Origin: Longispora fulva
Lineage (GTDB): Bacteria > Actinomycetota > Actinomycetes > Mycobacteriales > Micromonosporaceae
Assembly: GCF_015751905.1 (NCBI RefSeq)
Contig: NZ_JADOUF010000001.1
Span: 2,294,001-2,358,000 of the forward strand
Direction: 5' to 3'
Length of the DNA stretch: 64,000 nucleotides
Shown: positions 8,836 through 16,437 of the stretch, piece after piece
Position numbering within the stretch: the stretch's first letter is position 1
Layout: the number at the start of each line of letters is the position of its first letter
Position numbers and translations under genes: made by a program
Notes under the pieces: model-generated
Seen by the model: only the letters and a program-made list of their open reading frames with translations
Told to the model about the DNA's origin: nothing
Database searches by the model: none

Positions 8836-9491
8836 GCCGCCCCCAGCCGGTACCCGAGGCCGCGTACCGTGTGGATGATCTCTGGTTCGTGAAGTTTGCG
8901 GCGTATGCGGCGCACGGTGACATCGACCACGTTCGACATGGGATCGGTGCTGGTGTCCCAGCAGTGCTCGATCAGCTCGGACCGGTCGACAAGCCGCTCG
9001 ACGTTGGTGAGCAGATGCTCGAGCACCGCGAACTCCTTGTGCGTCAGAGTGAGCAGCACCCCGGCCCGGCGCACCTGCCGCCGGGCCCGGTCCAGCACCA
9101 GGTCCGCGTGGCTGAGCACCGTGGGCTGCCCCGCGGTGCGGCACAGGTTGACCACCCGCTCCGTCAACTCGGCCACCGCGAAAGGCTTGTCCAGGTAGTC
9201 GTCGCCGCCGTGCTCGAATCCGGCCATCCGATCGGCGAGCGAGTTGCGGGCGGTGAGGAACAGGACCGGGGTGTCCCAGCCGCGCTGCCGCAGCCGGTGC
9301 ACGAGGTCGACCGCGTCGCCGTCCGGCAGCATCCGGTCGAACACCACGCAGTCGTACCGCGCGCCGGTGGCCGCGGCGGACGCGGTCGCGAGGTCCCCGG
9401 CCACGTCGACCACCAGACCCTCCGCCCGCAGGAGCGCGGATACGGCGACCCGCAGATTCTCGTCGTCCTCGACGACCATCACCCGTGTCAT
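8832..9491 (-). CDS. OmpR/PhoB-family response regulator (pairs with adjacent kinase)
   Basis: Start at ATG 9491; upstream in-frame codons are antisense of the SARP-LuxR gene. The 219-residue product has a receiver domain with acidic pair EDD, phospho-acceptor Asp52 in CVVFDRMLPDGD, Thr80 and Lys102 in DKPF. A winged-helix domain follows, with the recognition region SNVVDVTVRRIRRKLHEP and the HTVRGLGYRL wing. It is translationally coupled to the kinase (ATGA overlap). Only 34 bp separate its start from the divergent SARP-LuxR gene, so the two promoters must overlap or lie within the coding regions. Confidence 0.95.
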   Translation of the reverse strand: MTRVMVVEDDENLRVAVSALLRAEGLVVDVAGDLATASAAATGARYDCVVFDRMLPDGDAVDLVHRLRQRGWDTPVLFLTARNSLADRMAGFEHGGDDYLDKPFAVAELTERVVNLCRTAGQPTVLSHADLVLDRARRQVRRAGVLLTLTHKEFAVLEHLLTNVERLVDRSELIEHCWDTSTDPMSNVVDVTVRRIRRKLHEPEIIHTVRGLGYRLGAA

Positions 9492-9525
9492 GAAGACCTC
9501 ATGTGTGCCGGAACAAGGTTGGTGC

Positions 9526-10965
9526 ATGCAGTTTCGCCTACTCGGTCCACTCGAGACCCACACCGACCATGGTGTACGCATCGAGCCACGGGCCGCCAAA
9601 CTCGCCGCGTTGCTGACCGCGTTGCTCCTGAACGCTAACGCCTGGGTCAAGGTCGACGATCTGATCGAGGCGATCTGGCATGAACAGGCCATGCCGCCCT
9701 CCGCCGTGCGCAACCTGCGCAGCTACGTCTGGCAGCTCCGCAAGCAGCTCGGCGACCGCCTGGAGGGCGGGTCCGGCGGCTACCGGCTGCGGGTGGCATC
9801 CGCGGAGCTGGACCTCGACGTCGCCGCGGACCTGGCCGGCGCGGCGCGGACCGCGTTGCTCGCCGGCGAGTACGAGCAGGCCGCCGGGCACGCGGCGGCG
9901 GCGCTCGGGCTGTGGCGGGGCGCGCCCCTGGACGGGTACGACTTTCCCGACGCCCGGGCCACTGCGGCCCGCCTCGACGAGTTGCACCGGGAACTGCACG
10001 AACTGCTGGCCCAGGCCCAGCTCGGCGCGGGCCGGGCCGCTGAGGCGGTGGCCGTGCTGCGGGGCCTGACCGAGCGGGAGCCTCTGCGGGAGTCCACCTG
10101 GGCCAGGCTGATTGAGGCGCTGGGCCGGGCCGGCCGGATGGCGGAGGGAGTGGCGGCGTTTGAGAGGGTGCGCGGGATTCTCGCGGCGGAACTGGGGGTC
10201 GAGCCGGGGCCGGAGGTCACCGCGGCGCGGCACGGGCTGGGCACCGGGCCCGGCCGGGAGTCCGGGGCGGCCCGCCCGGTCGGGGCGGTCCCGGTGCCGG
10301 CGGACCGGGCCGCCGACGGACGGCCCCGGCTGAGCCTGGTGGTCGGCGGCCGGCCGGCGGCGGGCTGGACGGGGATTGACGCGTTGTTGGCGGGTGCCGG
10401 GCACGAGGTGCTGGTGATGAGCTCCGGTCGGGGCGACGGGCCGATCGGCGGGTTCCGCCGGGTGGACTTCGACAACATCCGGCGCGGGGTCCGGTACCGG
10501 GTGCTGTTCCCGGACTCGGCCCGACTCTCCGGTGTGCTCGCCCGGCTCACCCGGCTGGGCGCCGAGGTCCGCACCGACCAGGCCGCGCCGATGGAGGCGA
10601 TCGTGATCGACCGGACTGTCGCGGTGCTGCCCGGTGAGTCCCGGGCCGGCGTGGCCGTGTTCCGACTGCCCGGCGTGGTCACCCCCGCCGTCGAGCTGTT
10701 CGAACGGATCTGGCAGGCCGGCGTGCCGCTCAGCCCGGCCGAACCGCCCGAGACGGGCACCGTCCTGACCCGGCGCGAACGCGATCTGCTGTCGCTGCTG
10801 TGCGCCGGCAGCACCGATGAGTCGGCGGCGGCCCGGCTGGGCATCTCGGTCCGCACGGTGCGCCGGCTGGTGTCGGATCTGATGAACCGGCTCGGTGCCC
10901 GCAGCCGGTTCCAGGCCGGGGCCAAGGCGATGGACCAGGGCTGGTTGCTGGACCGCGCCGGATAG
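9526..10965 (+). CDS. SARP/BTAD regulator fused to a LuxR-type C-terminal domain
   Basis: ATG at 9526, 479 residues. Residues 1-90 are a SARP winged helix (MQFRLLGPLETHTDHGVRI ... RNLRSYVWQLRKQLGD), then a transcriptional activator domain to about 240 with helical repeats and ERVRGILAAELGVEPGPEV. Instead of an NB-ARC domain, residues about 280-395 resemble the PLD-like/TrmB-associated sensor segment of actinobacterial LuxR regulators (GVRYRVLFPD, EAIVIDRTVAVLP). The end is a LuxR helix-turn-helix (TRRERDLLSLLCAGSTDESAAARLGISVRTVRRLVSDLMNRLG). The protein thus has two different DNA-binding domains. A response regulator gene follows after 10 bp and is probably in the same transcript. The domain calls are firm; the role is unknown. 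Confidence 0.85.
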   Translation: MQFRLLGPLETHTDHGVRIEPRAAKLAALLTALLLNANAWVKVDDLIEAIWHEQAMPPSAVRNLRSYVWQLRKQLGDRLEGGSGGYRLRVASAELDLDVAADLAGAARTALLAGEYEQAAGHAAAALGLWRGAPLDGYDFPDARATAARLDELHRELHELLAQAQLGAGRAAEAVAVLRGLTEREPLRESTWARLIEALGRAGRMAEGVAAFERVRGILAAELGVEPGPEVTAARHGLGTGPGRESGAARPVGAVPVPADRAADGRPRLSLVVGGRPAAGWTGIDALLAGAGHEVLVMSSGRGDGPIGGFRRVDFDNIRRGVRYRVLFPDSARLSGVLARLTRLGAEVRTDQAAPMEAIVIDRTVAVLPGESRAGVAVFRLPGVVTPAVELFERIWQAGVPLSPAEPPETGTVLTRRERDLLSLLCAGSTDESAAARLGISVRTVRRLVSDLMNRLGARSRFQAGAKAMDQGWLLDRAG

Positions 10966-10975
10966 TATCCGCGGT

Positions 10976-11641
10976 GTGCGGGTGCTGGTGGTCGAGGACG
11001 ACGACAATCTCCGGATCGCGCTGGAGGCCGCCCTGCGGGCCAGCGGTCTCGCCGTCGACGCCTGCGCCGACCTGCTCGGCGCTGATCTGGCGCTCAGCGT
11101 CAACGGTTACGACTGCGTCGTCTTCGACCGGATGCTGCCGGACGGCGACACCCTGCCGTATGTCGCCGCCCGCCGCCAGGCCGGCTGGGCGGTGCCGGTG
11201 CTGTTCCTCACCGCCCGCGACAGTCTCGCCGACCGGGTCGACGGCCTGCGGCACGGTGGCGGGGACTATCTGGTGAAGCCGTTCGCGATGGTCGAACTGG
11301 TGGCCAGGGTGCGCAGCCTGGGCCGGCGCACCGTGGTCCGGCCGCCGAGCGTGCTGCGGTACGCCGACGTCGAGCTCGACAACGGACGCGCCGAGGTCCG
11401 CCGGGACGGCGTGCTGCTCACGGTCACCCGCAAGGAGCTGCTCGTGCTGGAGCGGCTGATGACCGAACCCGAGCGGCCGGTGTCGCGGCTGGAGCTGATC
11501 CGGTACGCGTGGGACGAGATGGCCGACCCGGTGTCCAATGTGCTCGACGTGGTGGTGGGGCAGCTGCGGCGGAAGTTGCGGCAGCCGCCCCTGATCCACA
11601 CGGTGCGCGGCGTCGGGTACCGGATCAGTGCGGTTGAATGA
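10976..11641 (+). CDS. orphan OmpR/PhoB-family response regulator
   Basis: Start chosen at GTG 10976 (10 bases after the SARP-LuxR stop), because the protein then begins MRVLVVEDDDN as the family does. The receiver domain has Asp51 in CVVFDRMLPDGD and Lys101 in VKPF; the GGDD of its paralog reads GGGD here. The C-terminal winged helix carries SNVLDVVVGQLRRKLRQP and HTVRGVGYRI. It is clearly a paralog of the regulator at 8832-9491 (shared DRMLPDGD, LFLTAR, SLADR, VSN/MSN blocks) but has no kinase of its own. Cross-talk with the single kinase nearby is possible. Its 3' end overlaps the convergent EspC-like gene by 17 bp. Confidence 0.93.
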   Translation: MRVLVVEDDDNLRIALEAALRASGLAVDACADLLGADLALSVNGYDCVVFDRMLPDGDTLPYVAARRQAGWAVPVLFLTARDSLADRVDGLRHGGGDYLVKPFAMVELVARVRSLGRRTVVRPPSVLRYADVELDNGRAEVRRDGVLLTVTRKELLVLERLMTEPERPVSRLELIRYAWDEMADPVSNVLDVVVGQLRRKLRQPPLIHTVRGVGYRISAVE

Positions 11642-11939
11642 CCGTCACCGCCGCCTGTTGGCCCTGCTCGTAGCCGAGGACGCTCCGCCGACCGGCCTCG
11701 GCCAGTCGCGCGGTGTCGGCCACCGCGGCCGGGGCGTCGGTGCCCAGCCGCCGGTGCCCCGGACCGTAGTTGGCCGCGAACCGCTGGCCCATCGGGCCCA
11801 GGCCCAGGCGGGTCACCGCCGACTGGATCCGCTCGGCGGCCCGCGACCAGGCCGCGTCCAGGTCGTCGCCGACCGTGCCGAGGGTGGTCGCGTGCCGGTC
11901 CATCTCCGTGATCAGCATGTCCGCGTTGTCGCCAGCCAT
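11625..11939 (-). CDS. EspC-like small type VII secretion partner protein
   Basis: This 104-residue, mostly helical protein starts at ATG 11939 (MAGDNADMLITEMDRHATTLG). It shares the pattern LDAAWSRAAERIQ...LGxGPMGxRFAANYGPGHRRL with the product of 14499-14813, so the two are paralogs. Both look like EspC/WXG100-type helical hairpins that act as secreted partners of larger effectors. The Trp is not followed by the WxG glycine. No clear YxxxD/E secretion motif is seen (GYEQGQ is off by one residue type). It lies 14 bp downstream of the PPE-like gene, so it is in the same operon. Confidence 0.65.
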   Translation of the reverse strand: MAGDNADMLITEMDRHATTLGTVGDDLDAAWSRAAERIQSAVTRLGLGPMGQRFAANYGPGHRRLGTDAPAAVADTARLAEAGRRSVLGYEQGQQAAVTVIQPH

Positions 11940-11953
11940 CTGTCGTGCCTCCT

Positions 11954-12814
11954 CTACCTACCCGGGATGATCTCCCAGACGTGTGTCTCGCTCCGGCCGA
12001 TCCGACCCGAAGCGCCGGCCCCGATCCCCACAAGGGCCGTGCCGGTGTGCACCGGCTGACCGTTGGTGCCCGTACCCCAGTCGGCGTCCACGCTGACCCC
12101 GAGCTCTTCGCCGCCGGAGACCGAGACGTTGTTGAACGGCCCTTCCTGGTCCATGACGGTGTCCCCGTCGCTGAGCTGCACCCCGACGCCCGCCGTCGCG
12201 CTGACCCCGAGGGTGTTGCTCAGACCGCCGGCGTGCGAGGAGGTGAGACCGACCGAGCCGTCCGGCGCTTCGATGACGCATCCCGTCCAGGAGAACGACA
12301 GGCCCGGCACGCTGACCGACGCGCCGATACACAGCCCGACGGTCGGGTCGTTGGCGGTGCCGGTCGGCTGCTCGGCGACCAGGTCGCGGAAGGAGTGCGC
12401 CAGGTTGTCGACGAGGCGGTCGCGTACCGGATGCAACATCGGCACCGCGTCGAGCAGCTGGTAGAGCCGGTCGTTGCCGGCGATCCCGGCGGTGATCGTG
12501 GTCTTCACGTCGGCCAGCCGCTGGGCGTACCGGCCGGCCAGGGTCGCCTGGTGTTCGGCGAGTTGGCAGACGGTGTTCCACCGCTCGCCGTTGCGGGTCA
12601 GGCCGGCGGCCATGTCGTCGCCCGCCGCGTCCAGCCAGGACCCGTTGACGGCCCGGACGAGCCGGCGGACCCCGTCCCGGCCCTCGCCGGCCTGGGTGCG
12701 CAGCCGGCCCAGGTCCGTGGCGAGCTGCGCCGCGACATCCTCACTGTCGGGCGGCCAGGAGTCGTAGACGGCCCGCACGGCCCGCCACAGGTCGCTCGAC
12801 GGTTCGCCGATCAT
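11954..12814 (-). CDS. type VII secretion effector-like protein, paralog A
   Basis: The 286-residue product starts at ATG 12814, overlapping the stop of the YbaB-like gene by 4 bp. Residues 1-150 are helical and paralogous to the N-terminus of the 14810-15883 product: both open with MI-EPSS-LW-AV-A--DSWPPD and share the NGERW/NAGQW, AGRYA/AARYA and ND--Y-LL positions. The C-terminal half (155-286) is different: Gly/Ser-rich, beta-type, with two cysteines (LCIGAS and WTGCVIE). A shared N-terminal domain with a swapped C-terminal domain is typical of polymorphic secreted effectors. The activity of the C-terminal domain is not recognised; it has no obvious enzyme motif. Confidence 0.6.
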   Translation of the reverse strand: MIGEPSSDLWRAVRAVYDSWPPDSEDVAAQLATDLGRLRTQAGEGRDGVRRLVRAVNGSWLDAAGDDMAAGLTRNGERWNTVCQLAEHQATLAGRYAQRLADVKTTITAGIAGNDRLYQLLDAVPMLHPVRDRLVDNLAHSFRDLVAEQPTGTANDPTVGLCIGASVSVPGLSFSWTGCVIEAPDGSVGLTSSHAGGLSNTLGVSATAGVGVQLSDGDTVMDQEGPFNNVSVSGGEELGVSVDADWGTGTNGQPVHTGTALVGIGAGASGRIGRSETHVWEIIPGR

Positions 12815-13170
12815 CGCCCACCACCTCCGGTGATCCGTTGGTCGAGTTCACGCAGGACCGGGTCGAACCCGGCGTCGGTCGGCTCCGCCCCGGGGCCGGT
12901 CGGCACGGTGCTCCAGGCCAGGACGAGGCATTCCGCCCGCGCCCGCCCGGCGGCCAGGCGCACGGTGCCCACGATGTCCGCGCTCAACCCGGCCGCGTCG
13001 GCGGTCCGGTAGATCCGCGGGTCCAGGCGCAGCTCCAGCAGCTCGCCGGAGCCGCCGACGACCGCGGAGATCAGGCCGTCCGGGGACTCGGCGCCGGCCC
13101 GGACCGCCGCCACCCGCTCGCGGATGGACCGGACGTCGCGCGCGAGCCGTTCATAGTCGACTGGTTCCAT
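12811..13170 (-). CDS. YbaB/EbfC-family protein
   Basis: ATG at 13170, 119 residues. The sequence MEPVDYERLARDVRSIRERVAAV, a beta segment SAVVGGSGELLELRLDPRIYR and a C-terminal helix SADIVGTVRLAAGRARAE match the YbaB/EbfC fold of nucleoid-associated proteins. Actinobacterial secretion loci often carry such divergent YbaB-like small proteins beside WXG100 genes, where the role is not settled (general knowledge). It is first in a three-gene operon with the effector and EspC-like genes, each overlapping or nearly touching. It is divergent from mycP with a 96-bp gap. Confidence 0.7.
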   Translation of the reverse strand: MEPVDYERLARDVRSIRERVAAVRAGAESPDGLISAVVGGSGELLELRLDPRIYRTADAAGLSADIVGTVRLAAGRARAECLVLAWSTVPTGPGAEPTDAGFDPVLRELDQRITGGGGR

Positions 13171-13266
13171 CGGCCCAGTGTCGTGCGGGTCCGGCCGCCG
13201 GGAACCGCCCTGGCCGCAACAGGACACGCCACGTCCCGCCCCGGGCACGGCCCGCAGGATGCCAGT

Positions 13267-14502
13267 GTGAGTCGACTTCATGCCCTGCCGATCGCGGTCG
13301 CGCTGCTCGCGGTGGCCGTGGCCAGCCCGGCTGCCGCCGCGCCGCCACCGGGGGCCTGCCATGACCCCGAGGGGCCGCACGCCCGGATCCAGCAGGTGCC
13401 CTGGGCCCAGCAGACCCTCGACCCGCGCCGGGCCTGGCCGTACAGCCGGGGTGCCGGGGTGCTCGTCGCGGTGATCGACTCCGGAGTGGACGCCGACCAC
13501 CCGCAGCTCCGCCGGCCCGGCAAGGTCCGGCCGGGACGCGACTTCCACCTGCCCGGGGCGCTGCCAGGCGCGTTCGACTGCGTGTCGCACGGCACGGCGG
13601 TGGCCAGCATCATCGGCGCGGACCCGGTGCCGGACGTCGGCTTCCACGGCGTGGCACCCGACGCGGAGCTGCTCGCGGTGCGGATCAGTGACCGCGACGT
13701 CGGGGACCGGGGCGAGCTGCTGCGGATCAACCCGCAGGCGGTGGCCGACGGCATCCGGTACGCGGCCGACCAGGGCGCCCGGGTGATCAACCTGTCCCTG
13801 GCCGGTCAGTCGGACTTCCCGGCGATCCGGGAGGCGGTGGCCTACGCGGTGGCACGCGACGCCCTGGTGGTGGCCGCGGCCGGCAACGCGCAACGCGACG
13901 CGGGCGAGTTGCCGTCGTTCCCGGCCGGTTACGACGGCGTGCTCGGCGTGGGTGCCGTCGACATCAACGGCGCCCGGCTCCCGGATTCGCAGATCGGCGG
14001 GTACGTGGGACTGGTCGCGCCCGGGGCCAAGGTGGTCGGCGCAACCAGGGTGGACGGCCACGCGTACCTGGACGGCACGAGCTTCGCCGCCCCGTTCGTG
14101 GCCGGCACCGCGGCACTGGTCCGAGCGGCGTGGCCCGCGCTGAGCGCCCCGGAGGTGGCCCGCCGGTTGAAGGCCACGGCCAGTCCGGCCCGGGGCGGCC
14201 GGGACAGCCGGGCGTTCGGCGCGGGCCTGGTCGACCCGTACCGTGCGGTGACCGACGGGCTCGACCTGGCCCGGCCCACGACCCGGCCCGGTTACGTGGC
14301 CCGGCCACCCGACCAGGCCCGCCTCGACCGCGAGGCGCGCGACCGGCACGTCCTGACCACCGCGCGCGGGTTGGCCGGGGTGGCCGGGGGCACGGGCGCG
14401 CTGGTCGCCGTCCTGGCCGCGGTGTTCGCCCGGGGCCGCCGGCGGGGCTGGCGTCCGGGCTGGGCGGTGCCACCTGTTGTCGACCGGAGGAGTGGCGGAT
14501 GA
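13267..14502 (+). CDS. mycP: type VII secretion-associated subtilisin-like protease, mycosin
   Basis: GTG at 13267 gives a 411-residue protein that begins with a signal peptide (hydrophobic LPIAVALLAVAVASPAAA). The S8 catalytic triad is intact: Asp71 in VAVIDSG, His108 in VSHGTAV, Ser272 in DGTSFAAP; Asn207 in AAGNA is the oxyanion residue. A single C-terminal membrane helix at about 368-388 followed by an Arg-rich tail is typical of mycosins, which face the outside and stabilise the ESX complex. The next gene starts within its stop codon (ATGA overlap), so it is cotranscribed with the EspC-like/effector module. Confidence 0.93.
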   Translation: MSRLHALPIAVALLAVAVASPAAAAPPPGACHDPEGPHARIQQVPWAQQTLDPRRAWPYSRGAGVLVAVIDSGVDADHPQLRRPGKVRPGRDFHLPGALPGAFDCVSHGTAVASIIGADPVPDVGFHGVAPDAELLAVRISDRDVGDRGELLRINPQAVADGIRYAADQGARVINLSLAGQSDFPAIREAVAYAVARDALVVAAAGNAQRDAGELPSFPAGYDGVLGVGAVDINGARLPDSQIGGYVGLVAPGAKVVGATRVDGHAYLDGTSFAAPFVAGTAALVRAAWPALSAPEVARRLKATASPARGGRDSRAFGAGLVDPYRAVTDGLDLARPTTRPGYVARPPDQARLDREARDRHVLTTARGLAGVAGGTGALVAVLAAVFARGRRRGWRPGWAVPPVVDRRSGG

Positions 14503-14813
14503 GCCTGGACATGAACCTGGACGCGACGATGCGCGCGATGAACGTGCTCCACGGGATAGCCGACCAGCTCGAGGCGGCGTGGCGGACCGCCGGCGCCGAT
14601 GTCGACTGGCTGACCGGCGCGCTGGGCAAGGGACCGCTGGGGGCACGGTTCCGCGCCGTCTACGATCCGGCCCACACGGCGTTCCAGCAGCACCTTCAGA
14701 GCGTCAGCCCGCTGCCGGCGGCGCTGGCCGCGGCCGGCATGGACTGCGTCGACGTCTACGCCACCGCCGAGGCGCATGCCGTGGCGGAGCTGCTCCAGGC
14801 GCGGTTTCGATGA
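14499..14813 (+). CDS. EspC-like small type VII secretion partner protein, paralog
   Basis: ATG at 14499 overlaps the mycP stop by 4 bp; 104 residues. It is mostly helical (MSLDMNLDATMRAMNVLHGI) with LEAAWRTAGADVDWLTGALGKGPLGARF, which aligns with the 11625-11939 product. A YxxxE secretion-type motif (YATAE) is present near the C-terminus. The next gene, an effector-like protein, starts inside its stop codon (14810). A small helical partner encoded immediately upstream of a large effector is the known layout of secreted WXG/EspC-type pairs. Family assignment is by pattern only. Confidence 0.65.
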   Translation: MSLDMNLDATMRAMNVLHGIADQLEAAWRTAGADVDWLTGALGKGPLGARFRAVYDPAHTAFQQHLQSVSPLPAALAAAGMDCVDVYATAEAHAVAELLQARFR

Positions 14814-15883
14814 TCGTGGAGCCGTCGTCGCCGCTGTGGCACGCGGTCAAGGCCTTCCACGATTCCTGGCCCCCGGACAATGAGGAACACGCGCAGCGGC
14901 TGTCGCAGGTGCTCGGCGGATTCGGCGACATGGTGCTCGACGCAAGCGACGACCTGATCGCCGACGCCCGGGCGACCGGGGAGGCGTGGCACGACGAGGC
15001 CGGGGCGGTCCTGGTCGACCGGATCACCGCCAACGCCGGCCAGTGGGTGAAGGTCGACGGCCGCGCCCAGGCACTGTCCAGCGTCGCCGCCCGCTACGCC
15101 ACGGTCATCGTCACCGTCAAGCGGATCATCACGAACACCATCGCCCACAACGACGAGGCGTACCTCAGGCTGCTGCACGGGCCGAATCCGGGCCCGTCGC
15201 TGGCCCGCGACCTGGCCAGGGGCATCGCGGACGCGCTGTGGCAGATCGTCAGCGGGGAACGACCGGCGCACGGCGGGGTCGGCGACTTCCTGAGCGGTGT
15301 GGGCGCGGCGCTGGCGAACGGGGTGGGCCACGCCGTCAACGGCCTCGCGTCGATCGGCAACGCCATGCTGCACCACCCGTTGGACACCGCCTCCATGGTC
15401 GGCGGCATCGCGTTGGCCACTCTCGGCGCGGGTGGGGAGGTCGGCGGTGTCGCGCTCGACCTCACCGGGGCCGGGGCGGTCGTGGGGGTGCCGGCCAACA
15501 TCGCGTCCGCCGGGGTGATCGCCGCCGGGGTCGGCACCGCCGCCGCCGGCGCCGGGGACATCCTGTCCCACGCGTCCCGGGACGACCGCGTCGAACCGAT
15601 GCGCACCGACCACCAGGGCTCGGGCGGCGAGAGCACCGCCGCGCGCGACATCCATGGCAAGCTCCGGATCTCCGAACGCGAGATCGACGTCAACGAGGTC
15701 AAGCAGGACGGGGACCTCTACGTCCAGGACGACGGGCAGATGGTCCGGGTGCTGGACCGTGGCGGCGGCCGCAGCGACGTCGTCATCTACGACCCAGGCA
15801 ATCCGTCCGGGGAGCCGACTACGGTGATCAACATGTCCAACAGCTCGGTCGCCCGCAGGGTGGACCAGGGACGATGGGAGTGA
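14810..15883 (+). CDS. candidate type VII polymorphic toxin, paralog B
   Basis: ATG at 14810, 357 residues. The helical N-terminal domain (MIVEPSSPLWHAVKAFHDSW) is paralogous to that of 11954-12814. Residues about 160-265 are Ala/Gly-rich and hydrophobic (VGAALANGVGHAVNG, MVGGIALATLGAG, GVIAAGVGTAAAGAGD), like the linker regions of polymorphic toxins. The last 80 residues (KLRISEREIDVNEVKQDG ... VIYDPGNPSGEPTTVINMS) form a compact domain of mixed strands with charged residues, which is the usual place for the toxin activity. No catalytic motif is recognised. A 60-residue protein follows after 6 bp and could be its immunity protein. The toxin role is an inference from architecture. Confidence 0.6.
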   Translation: MIVEPSSPLWHAVKAFHDSWPPDNEEHAQRLSQVLGGFGDMVLDASDDLIADARATGEAWHDEAGAVLVDRITANAGQWVKVDGRAQALSSVAARYATVIVTVKRIITNTIAHNDEAYLRLLHGPNPGPSLARDLARGIADALWQIVSGERPAHGGVGDFLSGVGAALANGVGHAVNGLASIGNAMLHHPLDTASMVGGIALATLGAGGEVGGVALDLTGAGAVVGVPANIASAGVIAAGVGTAAAGAGDILSHASRDDRVEPMRTDHQGSGGESTAARDIHGKLRISEREIDVNEVKQDGDLYVQDDGQMVRVLDRGGGRSDVVIYDPGNPSGEPTTVINMSNSSVARRVDQGRWE

Positions 15884-15889
15884 CGAGCC

Positions 15890-16072
15890 ATGCGCAAGAC
15901 CTCAGAACGTCTGCGGTGCTGCATCTGCGGCGGTGGGACCGAGGACAGTCCCCGGTACATCGAGATCGAGGTCACCGTGGCCGACGGCGATGACCGGCAG
16001 CTCTTCGGCGCGCACGCCGATCATTTCGAGAGCGTGCTGGCCCAGGGCTTCCGGTTGGAGATCCTTGACTGA
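15890..16072 (+). CDS. small CxxC protein, candidate immunity protein
   Basis: ATG at 15890 lies 6 bp after the effector stop; 60 residues. It has a CCICGGG zinc-knuckle-like CxxC near the N-terminus, then a beta-type core (YIEIEVTVADGDDRQLFGAH) and an acidic end (LEILD). Small proteins of this look occur across bacteria as uncharacterised single-domain proteins. Position directly after a toxin-like C-terminus suggests immunity, but there is no direct evidence. A strong terminator hairpin follows at 16078. Confidence 0.6.
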   Translation: MRKTSERLRCCICGGGTEDSPRYIEIEVTVADGDDRQLFGAHADHFESVLAQGFRLEILD

Positions 16073-16077
16073 ACGGC

Positions 16078-16108
16078 GGCGCCCGGCGCGTGGTACGCGC
16101 CGGGCGCC
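16078..16108. terminator. bidirectional hairpin terminator
   Basis: Perfect 13-bp arms (16078-16090 and 16096-16108) with a 5-base loop lie between two converging genes (stops at 16072 and 16123). No T-run follows, as is common in high-GC actinomycetes. Confidence 0.75.
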
Positions 16109-16122
16109 TGTGCCGTGCCTGT

Positions 16123-16425
16123 TCAGCCCTGCCCGATGTACGCCCGGGCCTGGTTGAGGGTGTCCTGGCCGATCTGGCCGATGTTGCCGTAGGCGTCGCC
16201 CTCGCCGTTGAGGCCGTCGGTGTGGTAGCCGGTCATCTTCTGGCGCTGCTGGTGCTGCTGGAGCGCGTCCTCGGCGGTGTCGTCGTCCCAGCCGGAGCCG
16301 TAGACGCCCTGCATCAGCCGGACCTGCTCGTCGGCCCGGTTGCCGATGTCACTCGCGGCCCGGTGCGCGTCGGACCTCGCCGTGTCCATCGCGTTGAAGT
16401 CGACCTTGAAGCGGTCGTCTGCCAT
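16123..16425 (-). CDS. WXG100-like secreted protein (WDD variant)
   Basis: ATG at 16425 gives a 100-residue helical protein. MADDRFKVDFNAMDTARSDAHRA is the first helix; the turn is GSGWDDDTAEDALQQHQQ, where the WxG glycine is replaced by Asp. The size, two-helix layout and pairing with the next upstream WXG100-like gene (12 bp gap) fit EsxA/EsxB-type heterodimers exported by type VII secretion. No canonical YxxxD/E signal is seen. It is adjacent to the divergent eccC. Confidence 0.8.
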   Translation of the reverse strand: MADDRFKVDFNAMDTARSDAHRAASDIGNRADEQVRLMQGVYGSGWDDDTAEDALQQHQQRQKMTGYHTDGLNGEGDAYGNIGQIGQDTLNQARAYIGQG

Positions 16426-16437
16426 GGGTCATTCCTC

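Noticed and set aside
9002-9491. Longer N-terminus for the response regulator up to 9713
   Set aside because: The extension is antisense of the SARP-LuxR gene, and MTRVMVVEDDEN at 9491 is the standard receiver start.
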